Below are positions 10,854 to 24,800 of a stretch of 64,000 bases of DNA, in pieces. The notes below the pieces were generated by a model. The model did no database searches. It saw nothing but the letters and a program-made list of their open reading frames with translations, and was not told the DNA's origin. Origin of the DNA: Plecoglossus altivelis (taxonomy: Eukaryota; Chordata; Actinopteri; Osmeriformes; Plecoglossidae); NCBI GenBank assembly GCA_036571765.1, contig BROE01000020.1, positions 16,278,780 to 16,342,779 on the forward strand, given 5' to 3'. Within the stretch, counting starts at the first letter, position 1, and every line of letters starts with the position of its first letter. Made by a program: the position numbers and the translations under genes.

Positions 10854-13800
10854 TTTATTAAGATGCTACATAGTCCAACGAGGTGGTTGGTTTTTTATAC
10901 ACCAGAGACTAACTTGACTAGGAATATTAATCTTTTCAGATAGACTTATTTATTTATATACATACAAAACAGTTGCCGGACTGCTTACATAGATCATGGA
11001 GCTATCCGGAGGCAGAAGCTGACAGGAGCCTCAGCGTGGTGGGCTGAGGGGTTCACAGCCAAAGCAGTTTGAAGCTGCTTTAGAATGGAATGTTTGGTTT
11101 TGAAAATGGCCTTCTCAGTCGTGCGCTCGTGACACGCTCGATGCATCTTCGCAACTGAGAGAACTTCTGAAACATTCTAACACGTCTTGAAACTGTCTTG
11201 GCTGTCGCATGGGAACCCAGATATTCTGAGTGCCCAGGTTACCAGGGGCACCAGGTCACCTCAGGCCAGCTTTGCCCCTCGCTCGACACTGCAAGTCATC
11301 CTCACATCTGGACCCACACAGACTCTCAAGGAACACCTTGTTTCCTTGTTCTCCTCTGCCTTGGAGAAACCACTGATCTGACATGACAGGACTGGCGACG
11401 GCTGTGTAGACGAGAACATTCTTCAGCTCATCCAGGTTTGTTGGATCTGAGGTTTACTCCAAAGGGAGGAGGGAGGGAGGAGAAAGGGAGTGAGGGGTGA
11501 GGAAGGGAAAAGACAGGACGGAGGGAAAAGAGAGGATGGAGGGAAAAGAGAGGAGGGAGGGAGGGAGGAGGGCAGATAACAGAGTCTACTCCACTCCTCA
11601 CTACACACAGCAAACCACCTCTTTTCTTTACACTACTCTTTTATTAAGTAAAGCAGAGTGTGCCCTTCCCTCTCCCCCCCCTCCACCCTCTCTCTCCTCC
11701 CTCCCTCCATCCTCTCCTCCCTCCCTCTCTCTCCTCCTTCTTCTCTCTCCTCCCTGCTCTTTGCTGTGGGTCAGTAGAATGCACTAGGTCTCTTTTTTTC
11801 TCCTCCTTGAGTTAACGTGTAGTTCCAGCAGAACAAACACGTCTCCTTTGTAGGTTAAATCGAATCCACCACTTCCATCTCCACATCTCCCCCTGCTAAA
11901 TACAGATTATTACAGTAGCTTACATGAGATTACAGTAGCTTCCTTGTTACTCCCGGTACCCTTGTGGATTCAGTTAGAGTAGAATACTCTGTTTGCTTGT
12001 CCATCCTCTCCTCCTCACATATCTGACCAGTAAGAAGTAAGCGTTCCTCTCTGCCTCTCTCTTTCTGCCTCTCTCTCTCTCTGCCTCTCTCTCTGCCTCT
12101 CTCTCTCTCTGCCTCTCTCTCTCTCTCTGCCTCTCTCTCTCTCTCTGCCTCTCTACGGCTCCTCTTCTTCGTTGAGATCAAACAAAAGTTCACTGGGTGG
12201 AATTTATGACATCAAACACGATCCTCTTACCTACCCCCACCCCCTCAAGAAGCTGGACTTGTGACAATGTGGTCCCTTAGGGATAGTGCCTTTTGAAATA
12301 CCACACTCTCCCCCCCCTTCAAAGTCCCATGACTGACAGCACAGGGGCAAACTAACAGGGGTGCATTATGGGAAGGGTAGGAACTGGGGGGGGGGACATG
12401 ATTTGGACTATTAGTGCAGGACAACGAGTGAGTGATAGCGCAGTGATGGCTGAACCAAGAACAATCGAACAAACCTTTGCTCACTCTTCTAGAAGACGGC
12501 AGGAGAGGGGAGGATGAGGAGAGGGGAGGATGAGGAGAGGGGAGGACGGGTGGAGAGGGGAGGATGAGGAGAGGGGAGGACGGGTGGAGAGGGGCATGCT
12601 GACAGTGGCGAAGGAGCTGCGAAGGAACAGCCAGAGAGAAAGAGTCGAACGGAGGAGAGGAGGGAAGACAAAACCAGTCTGAGATGTGTTTTTAGAGGGG
12701 AGATGTAGAAGATGTAGCCGGACAGACAGCATGGAACAGGTTTGGGATCACAGACGGGCTTTTATCCTATCAGAAAGTAGCAACAAAATGGGCAGTCTGA
12801 CATCACAGTAGACACATCAGTATTGCTACTTGATTGAAATGTAGGAACCCTCCTTACAGTAATCGCTTCTACACTCACCAGTACCACAACTCTGTCCCTC
12901 TCTTTCATCTTCTCCATTTCCTCTCTATGTCTCTCTCTCTCATCTTCTCCATTCCCTCTCTCTGTCTCTCTCTCATCTTCTCCATTCCCTCTGTGTCTCT
13001 CTCCCTCATCTTCTCCTTTCCCTCTCTCTAACTTGCCCATACAGGTCACAAGGCAAAGGGGTTATCCCCATGAAGTATTGGAGTCAGAAGCCAGCTGTAC
13101 CCACCCTCAAGCGCTCCTAGCTAGCCGGTTAGGTTCGATTGGAACACCTCCTTTCTAGAAATATGTATCACCCAATCAAAAAAAAAAAAGAATTAAATAA
13201 AAAAAAAACGCACAAAGAAATCAAAGAGTGTGAAAATCTGAAGGTTGAGCTGTGCAAATCTACAGCTGAGAGGACAAATAACGACAATGATAAAAAGCCA
13301 TTAAATTAAACGTCAAACTCCAACAATCTTTTTGTGGACGCATGCAATCAAGACATCGCTGTCTTCTGGGATCAGTGACTGGGGGGGGGGAGAAGGGCTG
13401 CTGCGTTTCCTTGAGAAAAACACTGAACTGTATATCGCCCAATCAGGGAGGAGCCTGTCTACACAAAGGCTCTGACTGGGTTGGTCAATTTGATCACCAG
13501 TAGCCCTGCATGAAACGGGGGTTAGCTGAAAGGAGTGCTGCAAACCTGGCAACACAGTACAGAGGGGTGGGTACAGGAACTAGCTCAGGTCTCCATCGTT
13601 TCGAGAAAGAAAAGGCGGTACGTTAAAACGACATTCACACACTGTAAACTGACAAACCGCTCCCTCAGTGGTTGGTAACTCCACAGGGAAGAGGGACTGA
13701 ATAGCTAGCATCTCCCTGGATTCAGCAGTCCACTACTGCGGTCATCATCAGCACGTTTGGAAGTTTGGGAGGAACGCCAGGATGATTATGTAATGGTTAC

Positions 13801-14049
13801 ATAGAGGCAAGAGCAGCGACAGTTTGTTTGTTCATAACATGATGACTTTTCTTTTTCTTATTTTTTGTCTTTTTTTTTTGTTTGACATATCTCCTTAGAA
13901 GTTTTACATAAATGACAGAATCAAAAGTAGCCCATTGATATGGCATTTCTCATCAAAAATCCCGAATCCCTGTTTGTTTTGTTTTTGTCCCCCGAAGCAT
14001 GCTGTCACCACGGCAACGCAGTCGCAGCCGTCGCCACGGCAACCGCGCT
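10854..14049 (-). other. vapb: vapb 3'UTR (inferred)
   Basis: This follows the vapb stop codon on the minus strand. An AATAAA on the minus strand (TTTATT at 10854-10859) is the best poly(A) signal. The ~3.2 kb hold several low-complexity blocks: purine 11458-11575, pyrimidine 11668-11762, CT 12044-12152, GAGGAGAGGGGAGGAT-type repeat 12500-12598, and CTCTCATCTTCTCCATTCC-type repeat 12898-13029. The length is an inference, and an earlier signal may be used. Confidence 0.45.
12500..12598. repeat. GAGGAGAGGGGAGGAYG purine minisatellite
   Basis: Units of about 18 bp (AGGAGAGGGGAGGATG) alternate with a variant containing ACGGGTGG. The whole array lies within the presumed vapb 3'UTR. Confidence 0.75.
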
Positions 14050-17000
14050 CTACAATACCAGCTTGCCGACGATCACGCCGACCACGAAGAACAGGACGAT
14101 GAGCGCCACTGTGCGAGCGCTAAGCCCCTCCTCCTTCACCATGCCGACCGAGGAGGAGGCGGAGTGCTGGGATGACATCACATTGCTCTTCCTCATCCGC
14201 AGTCCATCATCTTCCTGGGGTGGGGGAGGGGGATAGAGGGAGAGAGGTGGCATGGAGGGGGGAAGGAGAGGGGGAGGTCAGATTAACAGATTTGACAGGA
14301 AAAAGAAACAGCCTAGTCTATCCGTCATACTGTCAATCGTCTGTCCATCTGTCCATCCATCCATTCATCCATCAGTCCAGCCATGACGTCATCCGTCATG
14401 GCTGCATCCCATCAGAAGAAAGCAGGAGCTATACATTTAAATCTACATCTGGTCAAACCCCAGGAGAGTAAAATAGGCGCCAGGGTCTAATACACTCCAT
14501 TTCCCCACGACGGGCGGTGTGTGTAGGTGTGTACATGTGTATGAACGTGTGTGTGTGTAGGTGTGTGCATGTGTACGTGTATGCGTGTGTGTGTGTAGGT
14601 GTGTGCATGTGTACGTGTATGTGTGTGTGTAGGTGTGTACGTGTACGTGTGTGTAGGTGTGTACGTGTACGTGTGTACGTGTGTGTGTGTGTGTGTAGGT
14701 GGAGAGCTGTGAGGGTTCTGTTAGTTTAATCCCCACCACAGGAGCCGCCAACACTCATTCTGACTCTGGCAACACTTAAAGAGGAGGGGGTGGTGCTGTG
14801 TGTGTATGTTATGTGTGTGTATGTTATGTGTGTGTATGTTATGTGTGTGTATGTTATGTGTGTGTATGTTATGTTATGTGTGTGGTGTCTGTTATGTTAT
14901 GTGTGTGTATGTTATGTGTGTATGTTATGTTATATATATGTGTGGTGTATGCTATGTTATGTGCGTGTGTGGTGTATGTGTGTGGTGTGGTATATCTTAA
15001 CATGTGTGTGTGTATGCACAACTCTATGCCGAAATGTATGTTATGTGTGCAGAGTATGTTATGCTGTGTGTGTGTGTGTGTGGCGTATGTTATGCTGTGT
15101 GTGTATGTTATGTTATGCTGTGTGTGTGTGGCGTATGTTATGCTGTGTGTGTGGTGCATGTTATGCTGTGAGTGTGGTGTGGTGTATGTTATGCTGTGTG
15201 TGTTATGTTATGCTGTATGTGGTGTGGTGTGTGCTATGTTATGTGTGTGAGGTGTATGTTATGCTGTGTGTGTTATGTTATGCTGTGTGTTATGTTACGT
15301 GTGTGAGGTGTATGTTATGCTGTGTGTGTGTTATGTTATGCTTTGTGCTATGTTACGTGTGTGAGGTGTATGTTATGCTGTGTGCTATGTTACGTGTGTG
15401 AGGTGTATGTTATGCTGTGTGCTATGTTATGTGTGTGAGGTGTATGTTATGCTGTGTGTGTGTCTGCTCAGGTCTAACCCTGATCTGTTTGTTCTCTTCT
15501 CGTAGCCTCTGTGCCTCCATCTGCAGCCTCTTGCATTCCTCCATGATCTTCCTGACCTCCCCGTCGTCCAGGGTGGAGCCCATGGACTTCATGGACAGGG
15601 TGGAGGACTCAGACTTCAGCAGGCTGGACGACATCATCTTGGAGGAGTCCATGTCGTGCTGTAGGGCAGGGAAGAGGAGGGGGCGAGGGGAGAACAGGAG
15701 AGGAGTTGGGAGAGAGGTGAGAGAGGTGAGTATAAATGATTCTGCGCTCGCTCTCCTTGGCTGGCCGAGCAGTGACCCCTCAGTGATGCTTCAAGAGAGG
15801 GCGCCTCCAAAGACATTTAGGCTGGTTTCAATCTAGCTTCAGTGTGTTGCAGGGTGTTGCAGGGTGTTACAGGGTGTTGCTGGAGAGCAGTGTGCGTGGT
15901 AACCGATCCAAAACAACAAACAGCGATGGCCCTCTTGCTTCCTGGCACTTTGCTAGTCAATCATACACATACGGGTGTGTCTCAGTGTGTGTATCTATTA
16001 GTGTGCGTGTGCGTTTGCTTGCATGCATGTCTGTTAGCGTGTGTGTTTGTGTGGAATGAGAGAAGATACCCACCGTTTTATCGTTTTCCGCCGGCAGCTC
16101 AAAGACGCACCTCAGCTTAGAGTCCATCAGCTCCTCAGGCTTGGCTTCCTTCCACTGGGATGAGGAGGAGAGGGGGGAGGGAGATGAAAGGGAGAGGAGG
16201 AGGATGGGGAGAGAGAGGGTGGAGGAGGAGAGGGGGGTGGACCGCGGAGATCGCAGGAGGGCACCAGCACGCTGAGGAGAGGGGTGGACGGGAGGCGAGA
16301 GGGAGACCACAGGTAGGAGTAGAGCGGGGAGGGAGACGAGTAGGGGGGGAGGGAGGTTAGGAGTACTTGGGGGTTTGGAGGATGAGAGTGAGTTTTATGT
16401 TCCTATTGGAGCCCCGGTAGTGACGTAGCGCGAGGGTAGGGGGAAGGAAGACGAGAGGCGCTGTTTGGTCTTTTTTAGGCACCGACAGGAGGCCGGTGGG
16501 GGGCATCTGGGAGACGACGAATGAGCGCTGGAGAGGCAAGGAGGGAGAGTGTCCGCGTGGGGTGAGTGCTAAGACGAGTATTCAAGGGAGCTGACCCGTA
16601 ATCCACCCCTTGAGGAGATTCACGGTCTCTCTCGCCCGATCGCGCTGCCGACCCTTCGTCGTCGTCCACGGGGTGCACTCGCCCGGCCTTTCGTCTTTTT
16701 TCACCTCCCCGGTCCTCCCGCCCCTTGCTCTCTTGGAGAAGAGAGGGTTTTGTACCGACGCCCGCAAGGAAACCAGCGGGATAGCTCCCGACGCTCCTTA
16801 CGCTACTGTTTTTCTCCGGCCCCCAGTCCATGGAGGCCAGAGGAATAGAGAATGAGTCAGAGAGATAGACAAAAAAGGGTTGTTGAGGAGACTTAAACCC
16901 CCTGACTGCCTAGACATAAGATTCGCGCCGCCCGCCGACGTTCAGCCTCTTCTGCACTATATCTCCCCCATTGTTTGTTCCTTTCTTCTCCTCCATCCTT

Positions 17001-20000
17001 CTCCTCTGTCCTCCCGTCTTACCTTCTCCTCGCCTCCTCACTCTTTGTCCACCACCCCACGTCCCTCTCCTCTCACTGCCTCCCCGTACTTCCGCCGCCT
17101 CTTCTCCTACTTTTTCCTCCCTGTTCCACCCTTTGTCCGTTCCTCCTTTCTGGTTTTTTTCCGCCCGTTTGCGCTACGGTCCCCCCACTCCCTCCTCCTC
17201 TTCCTCTGGGTTTCTCTAACCCCTCCGTCACAGTCCCCAGCTTGCACAACAGCCAGCTGGCCCTCCTCCTCTACAGCATCTCCTTCCTCCTCCTCTGCAA
17301 CCGTGTGCGCCAGCCACAAACACAGTGGGACGGAGGAGGTGGCTGTTGTCCGTCTCCAATCCCAATATCCGCCCCTGTCCTCGGGAGGCCTGCCTGTGCG
17401 GAGGCAGCACATGAGATCGTTTACAACTGTGTGTAAACTGACGACAGTGACGCGAAGAGAGAGACCACACACGCGCAGCACTCAGGGGGTTGCGGTCGCT
17501 GCAGGCCGGAGACTCTCCTCCACACCCGCTACCTGGTTCTCCTCAGGGTCTGGCTGCGTGTCCGGGAGCTCTGCCTGAGTAACCATCTGCATCACCGGAG
17601 CGTGTGCTCGCGAGCATGGAGTTCAACATTGTGCGTGGATGTGTGCGGTTCATTTGAGGACAATAGATGCTGGGATAGCATGTATGCATGTGCGCGCGTG
17701 TGTGTGCGTGTGTGTGTGTGCGTGTGTGTGTATGTGCGTGTGTGTGTGAGGACAGCCGCAGGACACACTCACCACTCCCTCCATGTCGGTCATCTCAGGC
17801 GGGGCCAGCATGGACTGGACCATGAACTTGTGTTTGCTCTTCTCGTTGGGGTCGTAGTCAAAAGGCTGCAGCATGACTGGAGGACAGACAGAGAGGACAG
17901 ACAGCAAGAGATAGACACACAGAGAGAGGACAGACAGCGAGAGAAGACAGACAGCGAGAGAGGACAGACAGCAAGAGATAGACACACAGAGAGAGGACAG
18001 ACAGCGAGAGAAGAAAGACAGTGAGAAAAGACAGACAGAGAGAGAAGACAGACAGCGAGAGAAGACAGACAGCGAGAGAAGACAGACAGCGAGAGAAGAC
18101 AGACAGAGAGAGACAGAAAAGAAGGAGCAAACAGACAGACAGATTAGTCCAACAATTACATTCTCAGAAACAATCAGATACATTTAATCAACAATGTTCC
18201 TGGGGAGAAATAAACAGTACTTATCCTCTTATGAACTTTAAGTATAACAGTGTGAGGTGTGTGTTTTGCTGTGGGTCCTTAGGTAGCTGACTGCAGCGTG
18301 AGAGACACACGGCACCAGTCACTGATGCTCTCAAAGACAAAGAAGATGCTTTTTCAAGTCCTCCAACTATAAATATGTCCGTGGCCAGATCAAACACCTA
18401 CATACAACAGCTGCAGCCAAGCAGCGAACTGGTGGAAACCCTCCCCCCCTCCCCCCTTCCTCCCTCCCCACTCCCTCCCTCCCTCCCCCTACCTCCCTCA
18501 CAAATACGACACTCATGATTTATTTCCTTGTTCATGTTACCATGACAGCATTTTTTTTTTAAAGCAATGGATCTCCACTCAGCAACAGCCCTGGAGGGAG
18601 ATCTCAGGCAGCTTCCACAGCGTGTTTCAGAGAGGAGAGCCACACATGGGCCCGTAAGCAGAAACAGCTGCTGGGTTGGGCCAACGTTTAACTCATCATC
18701 ATCTTTAACCCACATCACCCAAACACTGTTATTTGATGTCATTCCAGTGACCAAAAGGTATTTGGAAGCTGTAACAATGATTTATCGTGATCACTTTCTT
18801 ATGTCGGGGTGGGGGGTGAGGGCGGGGGGTGAAGGGCGGTGGGGGCGGGGGGTAAGGGTGGCGGGGGTTGGGGATGAGGGCGGGGGCGGTAAGGGTGGTG
18901 GGGGAGGGGGATGCGAAGGCGGTGGGGGTGGGGTGGGGGAAAACAGAACACAGGCAGTGAGGGCTGACTCCTCTCCATTCATTACCACTCAAAAAGACGC
19001 TCTATGAGAGTCAAAGGCTCATTTAACCTCCAAGTCGACTGGAAGCGCTTGTGCGTGCCTGATATTTTGGCTTTCATTGGAAACAAATGACCTCTTGATT
19101 TCAGAGTTAGGGCTGGGGGCTCTCAGATGTGGCGAGCACAACCGCGCTCGTCTTACGACACATGCCAATACTCCGCACAGCCCAAAACCCAGCCCACTCC
19201 TTCGCCATAACACACACCCACGCCAACGCACACACACACACACACACACTAACACACACACACACACTACGGCAATCAGGCGAGTCCAATAAGCCAAACC
19301 AGAACCAGACGTCTGGGACAGATTGAGAACGTCCTGTTTCCGTCCGAGCCAATCAGCCCTGGTGGTTGAGGTCCGAGGGGACGCGGTCGGACCGGGAGAC
19401 AGGGGAGCGCGGAGGAAGCTCTCTGACAGTTGATGTGAATATCATTAAAAAGGGGGGCCCGTCTTGGTCAAATGGAAAATAAAATCAATCCGTCTTAAGG
19501 TCTCAATCTGCTTTAAACTAGCGAGAGAGCTAACCAGGGCTTGACAAAGCTTGTATGAAGTGAGGTATGATCCCAGTCAGGGAGGGTGACCAGTAACATC
19601 AGAACCCCCCCCCTGTCTCTCCTTCACCCAGGAGGAGCGCAGGAGGGAGGACAAGGAGCAACGACGCGACAGGAATCTCCACCACGGCAGCGCGAAACCT
19701 GCAAGACTTTTATCTGGACGCGGTTTAAAGGGGTGGGACTCCCCCACACTCCGCGTGGTCCTACCCTCGCTCACCCGAGCATCCCCTGAACAGCAGTCTA
19801 TCTGAGGCGGCAGGCCAAGGCGATCATTAATGATATTTAAGGAACACGTAAACACACCCAGCAAGCATCTCTGCGAAAAGAACCTAGCGTGAACTGTTGG
19901 CAGAGCGGAAGGAAAGTGGTTGGGAGCGACTGCGATTGTTGCGACGAACATTTTTCGAACTGACCGGAGAGCTTGGTAAATCGTTCCTGAGACAACAAAG

Positions 20001-21855
20001 ATGTCTTCTCCAGACTTCTTCTCCGAAAGCAGATCAACATTTGTTGACACAAGCGTCTCTGTGGGACGCTGAGCCGTTCGCTCTGGGTGTCTTTACCCGT
20101 TGGGAGCGATGCGACGGAGCACAGCTCCAGCTCTTATGTGGTGCTGGTTCACATCTAACGTTTCGTCCTGGTTAACCTTCAAAGGCTGCGCGTGCGTCTT
20201 CAGCTAAGCCTGGAAATGACACATTGGGGACCTTGTAGGTGTCTTGTGGCCAAGTGTTCCCTTTCCATCTGACAGAAGTAAATTCCCACACTGTTATTGT
20301 AGTGCTCTGTTTACGCTCAGTGTGTGGAGCTCTGCAGGAGATCCCCACAGCAGAGACCAGGAGACTGTCTGGCTGAGCCTGAGAGGTCTGGGCTCTGTCT
20401 GTTCGTTGACGTGAAGAAAACAACTGCATGCCAGGGTCCCAATCCACACTTCTATCTGAGGGGTTTGAAGTGTGAATTTGACCCCGGGGCCTGGATTGGG
20501 CTTTGTTTGATGTGGGCTGTGCACCAGTATGAGACCATTAGGGTTTTGTGTACTACAATCTGTGTACTATCAGCTGGGTGGAACTGGGTCTGTCTGTCTG
20601 TCTGTCTGTCTGGGGCTTGTCTGTCTGTCTCTCTTGGGTCTGCCTGTGTGTCTGTCTGGGACCTGTCCGTCTGTCTCTAGGGCCTGTCTGTCTATCTGTC
20701 TCTGGGGTCTGTCAGTTTGTCTGGCTGTCTGTCTGTGTCTCTGGGGTCTGTCTGGATTATGTCAATCTGAAGTTTTCATCCATGCCTGGATACATGTCTG
20801 TCTGTCTGTCTGTCTCAGCTTGTGTCTTGATACATATTCATTTTATCGGTCCATCTGCATTAATGTCAGTCAGGAAGTCAGTCAGAAAGTCTGTCGGTCT
20901 CTTTATTTCTGATATCAGATCCTGCAGCTGAAAACCAAGTCGGAGGCAGAAAATAGCAGAGGTGGCTTAGTGTGGAAACCCTGCATCTGGAGTGGCTCCA
21001 ACACTTGAGCTGAAGGAAACTGAATGGTATAGTGCTGGATAAAAGGGTGGAGACGAGAACAGGGGGGAGGAGAAGAGAAGTGAGGAGATGGGAGAGGGGG
21101 GAGGAAGAGAGAAGTGAGGAGAAAGAGAGGATGAGGGCCAGGGAGGGAGGGTGAGAGAGATCAAGGGGGAGGGGAGGGATAAGTAGACAGGACGAGGAGA
21201 GGGAGAGGGGGAGGTGGAGGAGGAGATAGCTGACACCACCTTTTACCTGAGACATTGATGGAGGTCCCCGCATCGATGACGCCGCTGTTCGGCCGCACGC
21301 AGTACCGGCGCGGCGCGGTCGTCTTCACCTTGAAACACACATTCCTGTCTGTTGGGTTGGAGAGTTTGAGAGTCGTGGTGACGACGTCTGAGAAAGGACC
21401 TGACAGAGAAAGAGAAAGGTGGAGAGAGAGAGAGTCAATTTTGAGACAGACATGGAGATAAAAGACATAAACACACGTATTAATTGACTGACTAATTATA
21501 ATTGGCCTAAAACCGCTGCCTATAAATGACAGGAGCTATGTCAGGACTAGCTTGTATTGTCAGTCTATGAGGGAGATGGATCTTCTAGAGCTAGATACAT
21601 GGGAGATCTGCGGAGATCCAGGGAGAGAGGCAAGCTGAGGCAGGGAGAAACCGAGAGACTTATAGGATTACAGAGAGAAGAAGATCCATTGAGAGAAGCA
21701 AAGAGGTAGGAGACATAGGCAGAGTCGCAGGGGAGGTCGAGATAGAGAGAAGTGGAGTGATGGAGAGAGGATGGGGGGGTTGGCCTTAAACGCCTGACTG
21801 TGAACACTAGATCCAATATATATCAAGTGCCACAAACCCTCTCCACGATAGTAGG

Positions 21856-21890
<35 letters not shown>

Positions 21891-24800
21891 CCTTGCAGGA
21901 CACCGAGGGGCTGCGAGCCGTGAGGACAGCCAGCGTTCCAGTTGCAGACTCGAGCCCACAGCTTGTGATCATGTGCAACTGCACGGCGGAACCCAAAAAA
22001 TGATGAGCCTCTCAAATGAAATGAATGCTCCCGAGTCAGCACATCGGAAGACATGAAAGCACGCATCCATCATGAGCCACGTTGCCATGGTGCGCAGGGG
22101 AAGAGTTTGGTGAAGGGAGGATCCTGGCAGCGAGAAACCCAGGCCTAAGGCAACGCTTGTTACATAATTACCAAAGAAAGAGACACTTACAGTGCAACCT
22201 GGGAGGAACGAAATGTACCAAACACCAAGATCTTGAAGGTCCTTTCAATAGCAAATGCAGAGTGAAGATTCCCTTACAATCATAAGATACTAGCTATGAA
22301 TTCTGTTGAACAGACGACAGCCTTTCATTCGAGGTCACATCTCAGGAGGATACGCACATCTGTACAGGGTGACAAGACAGCTGGCAACACAAGACTGTTG
22401 TCGTTTCCTGGATCGCAACATTGTGTGATTAACCTTCAGTCTGCGAAGTCAAGGGCAACATTTTCCATCTCTACATATGCATCCTTCCTTCCAACAAAAT
22501 CACAGTCATTAAATGACGGCATCGGTGAAACGCGATGAGGAATAGGCCACCTCAAACACAGCAGTGATTATAACAATCACTTTATCACATGCATTTTTGT
22601 CATGATCGTACTACCCTTATCAAACAAATCAAATATTGACACAGACACAGCAGTTCTATAGGAAGCTTCCATCGGGCCTTTTAAAAGAGAAAGAGAGAGA
22701 AGAAAGAGGAGAGAAGAGAGAGAAGAGAGACGAGGGTGAGAGGAGAGAAGAGAGAAAAGGGAGAGGAGAGAAGAGAGAGAGAGAAAGAAAGAAAGAAGAG
22801 AGAGAACAGAGAACAGAATGTTCACATTCTTCTGCCTCTCCTCCTCCATTCTAATAAGTGGAGCACAGAGCAATTAGGTCATAGCTAACTAGAGAGCAGG
22901 GTTCATGACCACCGCTACGTCAGCTCAGACTTGGCCTCCTCCAGGAGCGGCCCCATTCCTGCTTCAGTCGTACGTGCCGATCGATACCAGACCCCTTCAT
23001 ACCTTCATCCAGACTACAGACCAGTCTAGCAGAAACTCCAGGAGTAACACCGGGAGTAACACCAGGAGTAACACCAGGAGTAACACCAGGGGTAACATTG
23101 GGAGTAACACAGGGAGTAACACAGGGAGTAACACAGGGAGTAACACCAGGGGTAACATCGGGAGTAACATCAGGAGTAGCACTGGGGCATTTCTGTTCAA
23201 CACCTATGCACCTCGCAGCGATCACAGTCTTCTGAAATTCAACTAATCTCCTATGTTAATCTGAAGAGGAGCTGGTGTGAAACCGGAGGGGCTTTGAACC
23301 TGTCTGCAGCAGATCAGCTGGGCTGAAGGGTCTAGGTGTGCATCCCAGGTCTAGGCTCCAGGTTCAAACATAACTCCACCAGTTATCAGTACGCCTTCCC
23401 TGCTTTTGGTAAATTCACGAGAAGCCTTTGCAGAATGGGGGTGATGATGCAATGTTCTTTTTGGGAGTTTTTAAAATGGATTTGTAAACCTGTCACTATG
23501 GAAACACATAAAAGGTGTTCCACCTAGTGGAACTGCAGCTCCGGAGAGCTCTAGTAGACGAAGTGGGCAGAGCAGCTTCAGTCTGGGTCGACCGTGGTCC
23601 CCAAACCCCTGTCTGCCAGGTGTGACCCCACTGTGAAAGGTTTGGGGGTATTTTCACAGCTTTCTATTATTTGATCCAAACTACTCTCCAAATAACACAA
23701 GCCGTCTCTAACTACGGCCAATTTGTTTCTAATAATATCTAATAGAGCAGGAATAGGATAATGGAGAGGCCGTTAGGACAGTCATTGCTGTCCTTGAGAA
23801 GCCGAGACATTTCTGGGATAATACGGGGGGGGGGGGGGTCAACCTTTCTTGGGTTGGGGGTGGGTTTGGTTGCACTAGGGCTGGAGGACTGGACCGGATT
23901 AGACTGGACTGGACTGAATGCAGGCGTGAGCTGGTCTATGTGGAAGGAACTACTGACCTGAAGCTCCTGTTGCAAACAAATCACTTCCTGTCTTTATTTC
24001 ATCATCTGAGCCCTGTCAATGTTTGACACAATAGCTTTCCATCCTAGCATGTACACATTCACTGTAGAAGATTACTACCGCTCCTGGTAGTAAAGTTCCC
24101 CTCGCCAGGAAAACCAGTTCAATAAACCTGTCAGATTTTCCCATCAATCACGAGACACTGTGAGTCACATCCTGGTTACCTCAACGCCTTGCGACGGGAT
24201 CCTATCAGATTGTCGGCGATGAAGTGGCTCAACATGAAACAATCCGGATCATGTGGGTTGCGGGTGTCACAGTTTAGTGATCAGGTGGATTGTAACAACA
24301 TGGGGTCAGCTGATGTGGGTGTGGTCCAACCAGAGGAGAAAGGCTTTAAGAGTGCAGCCACCTACACAGCCTTACCGTAAAACAGGTACAGCACACAGCT
24401 AAACTGTACACAGCTCAAATGGATTTAACTTCTCAGTGGGTTTACATTCCAGCCTTAAGCATTCCAGAACCTTCCGTTAAGCATTCCATTCTATAGGACC
24501 TGGCAGTGTTGGGTTGTATTTCTAGAAAGTTCTACCTGGGGCCTCATCGATAAGAGAGTGCACAGAAGGGCTTGGCCTTAGACCGAATAGAGAGGAACAT
24601 TGTGTGAGAGGTAGAAGTGAGTACAGTAAGCTGGTTGGGAATTAACACTCCTGTATAGGCCAACAGTAGATTCTAGATAAGGTTTCAAACACCCCACCCC
24701 CACCACCCTTCCCTCCCTCCACACACACACACACACACGCACACAAATGTCAACTTCATGTCGACTGACACTTCCCTTCTCTCTAAGCTCAGACAAAGAC

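Noticed and set aside
14790..15401. 203-codon Cys/Val/Tyr-rich frame
   Set aside because: Translation of the TGTGTATGTTATG array within vapb intron 5.
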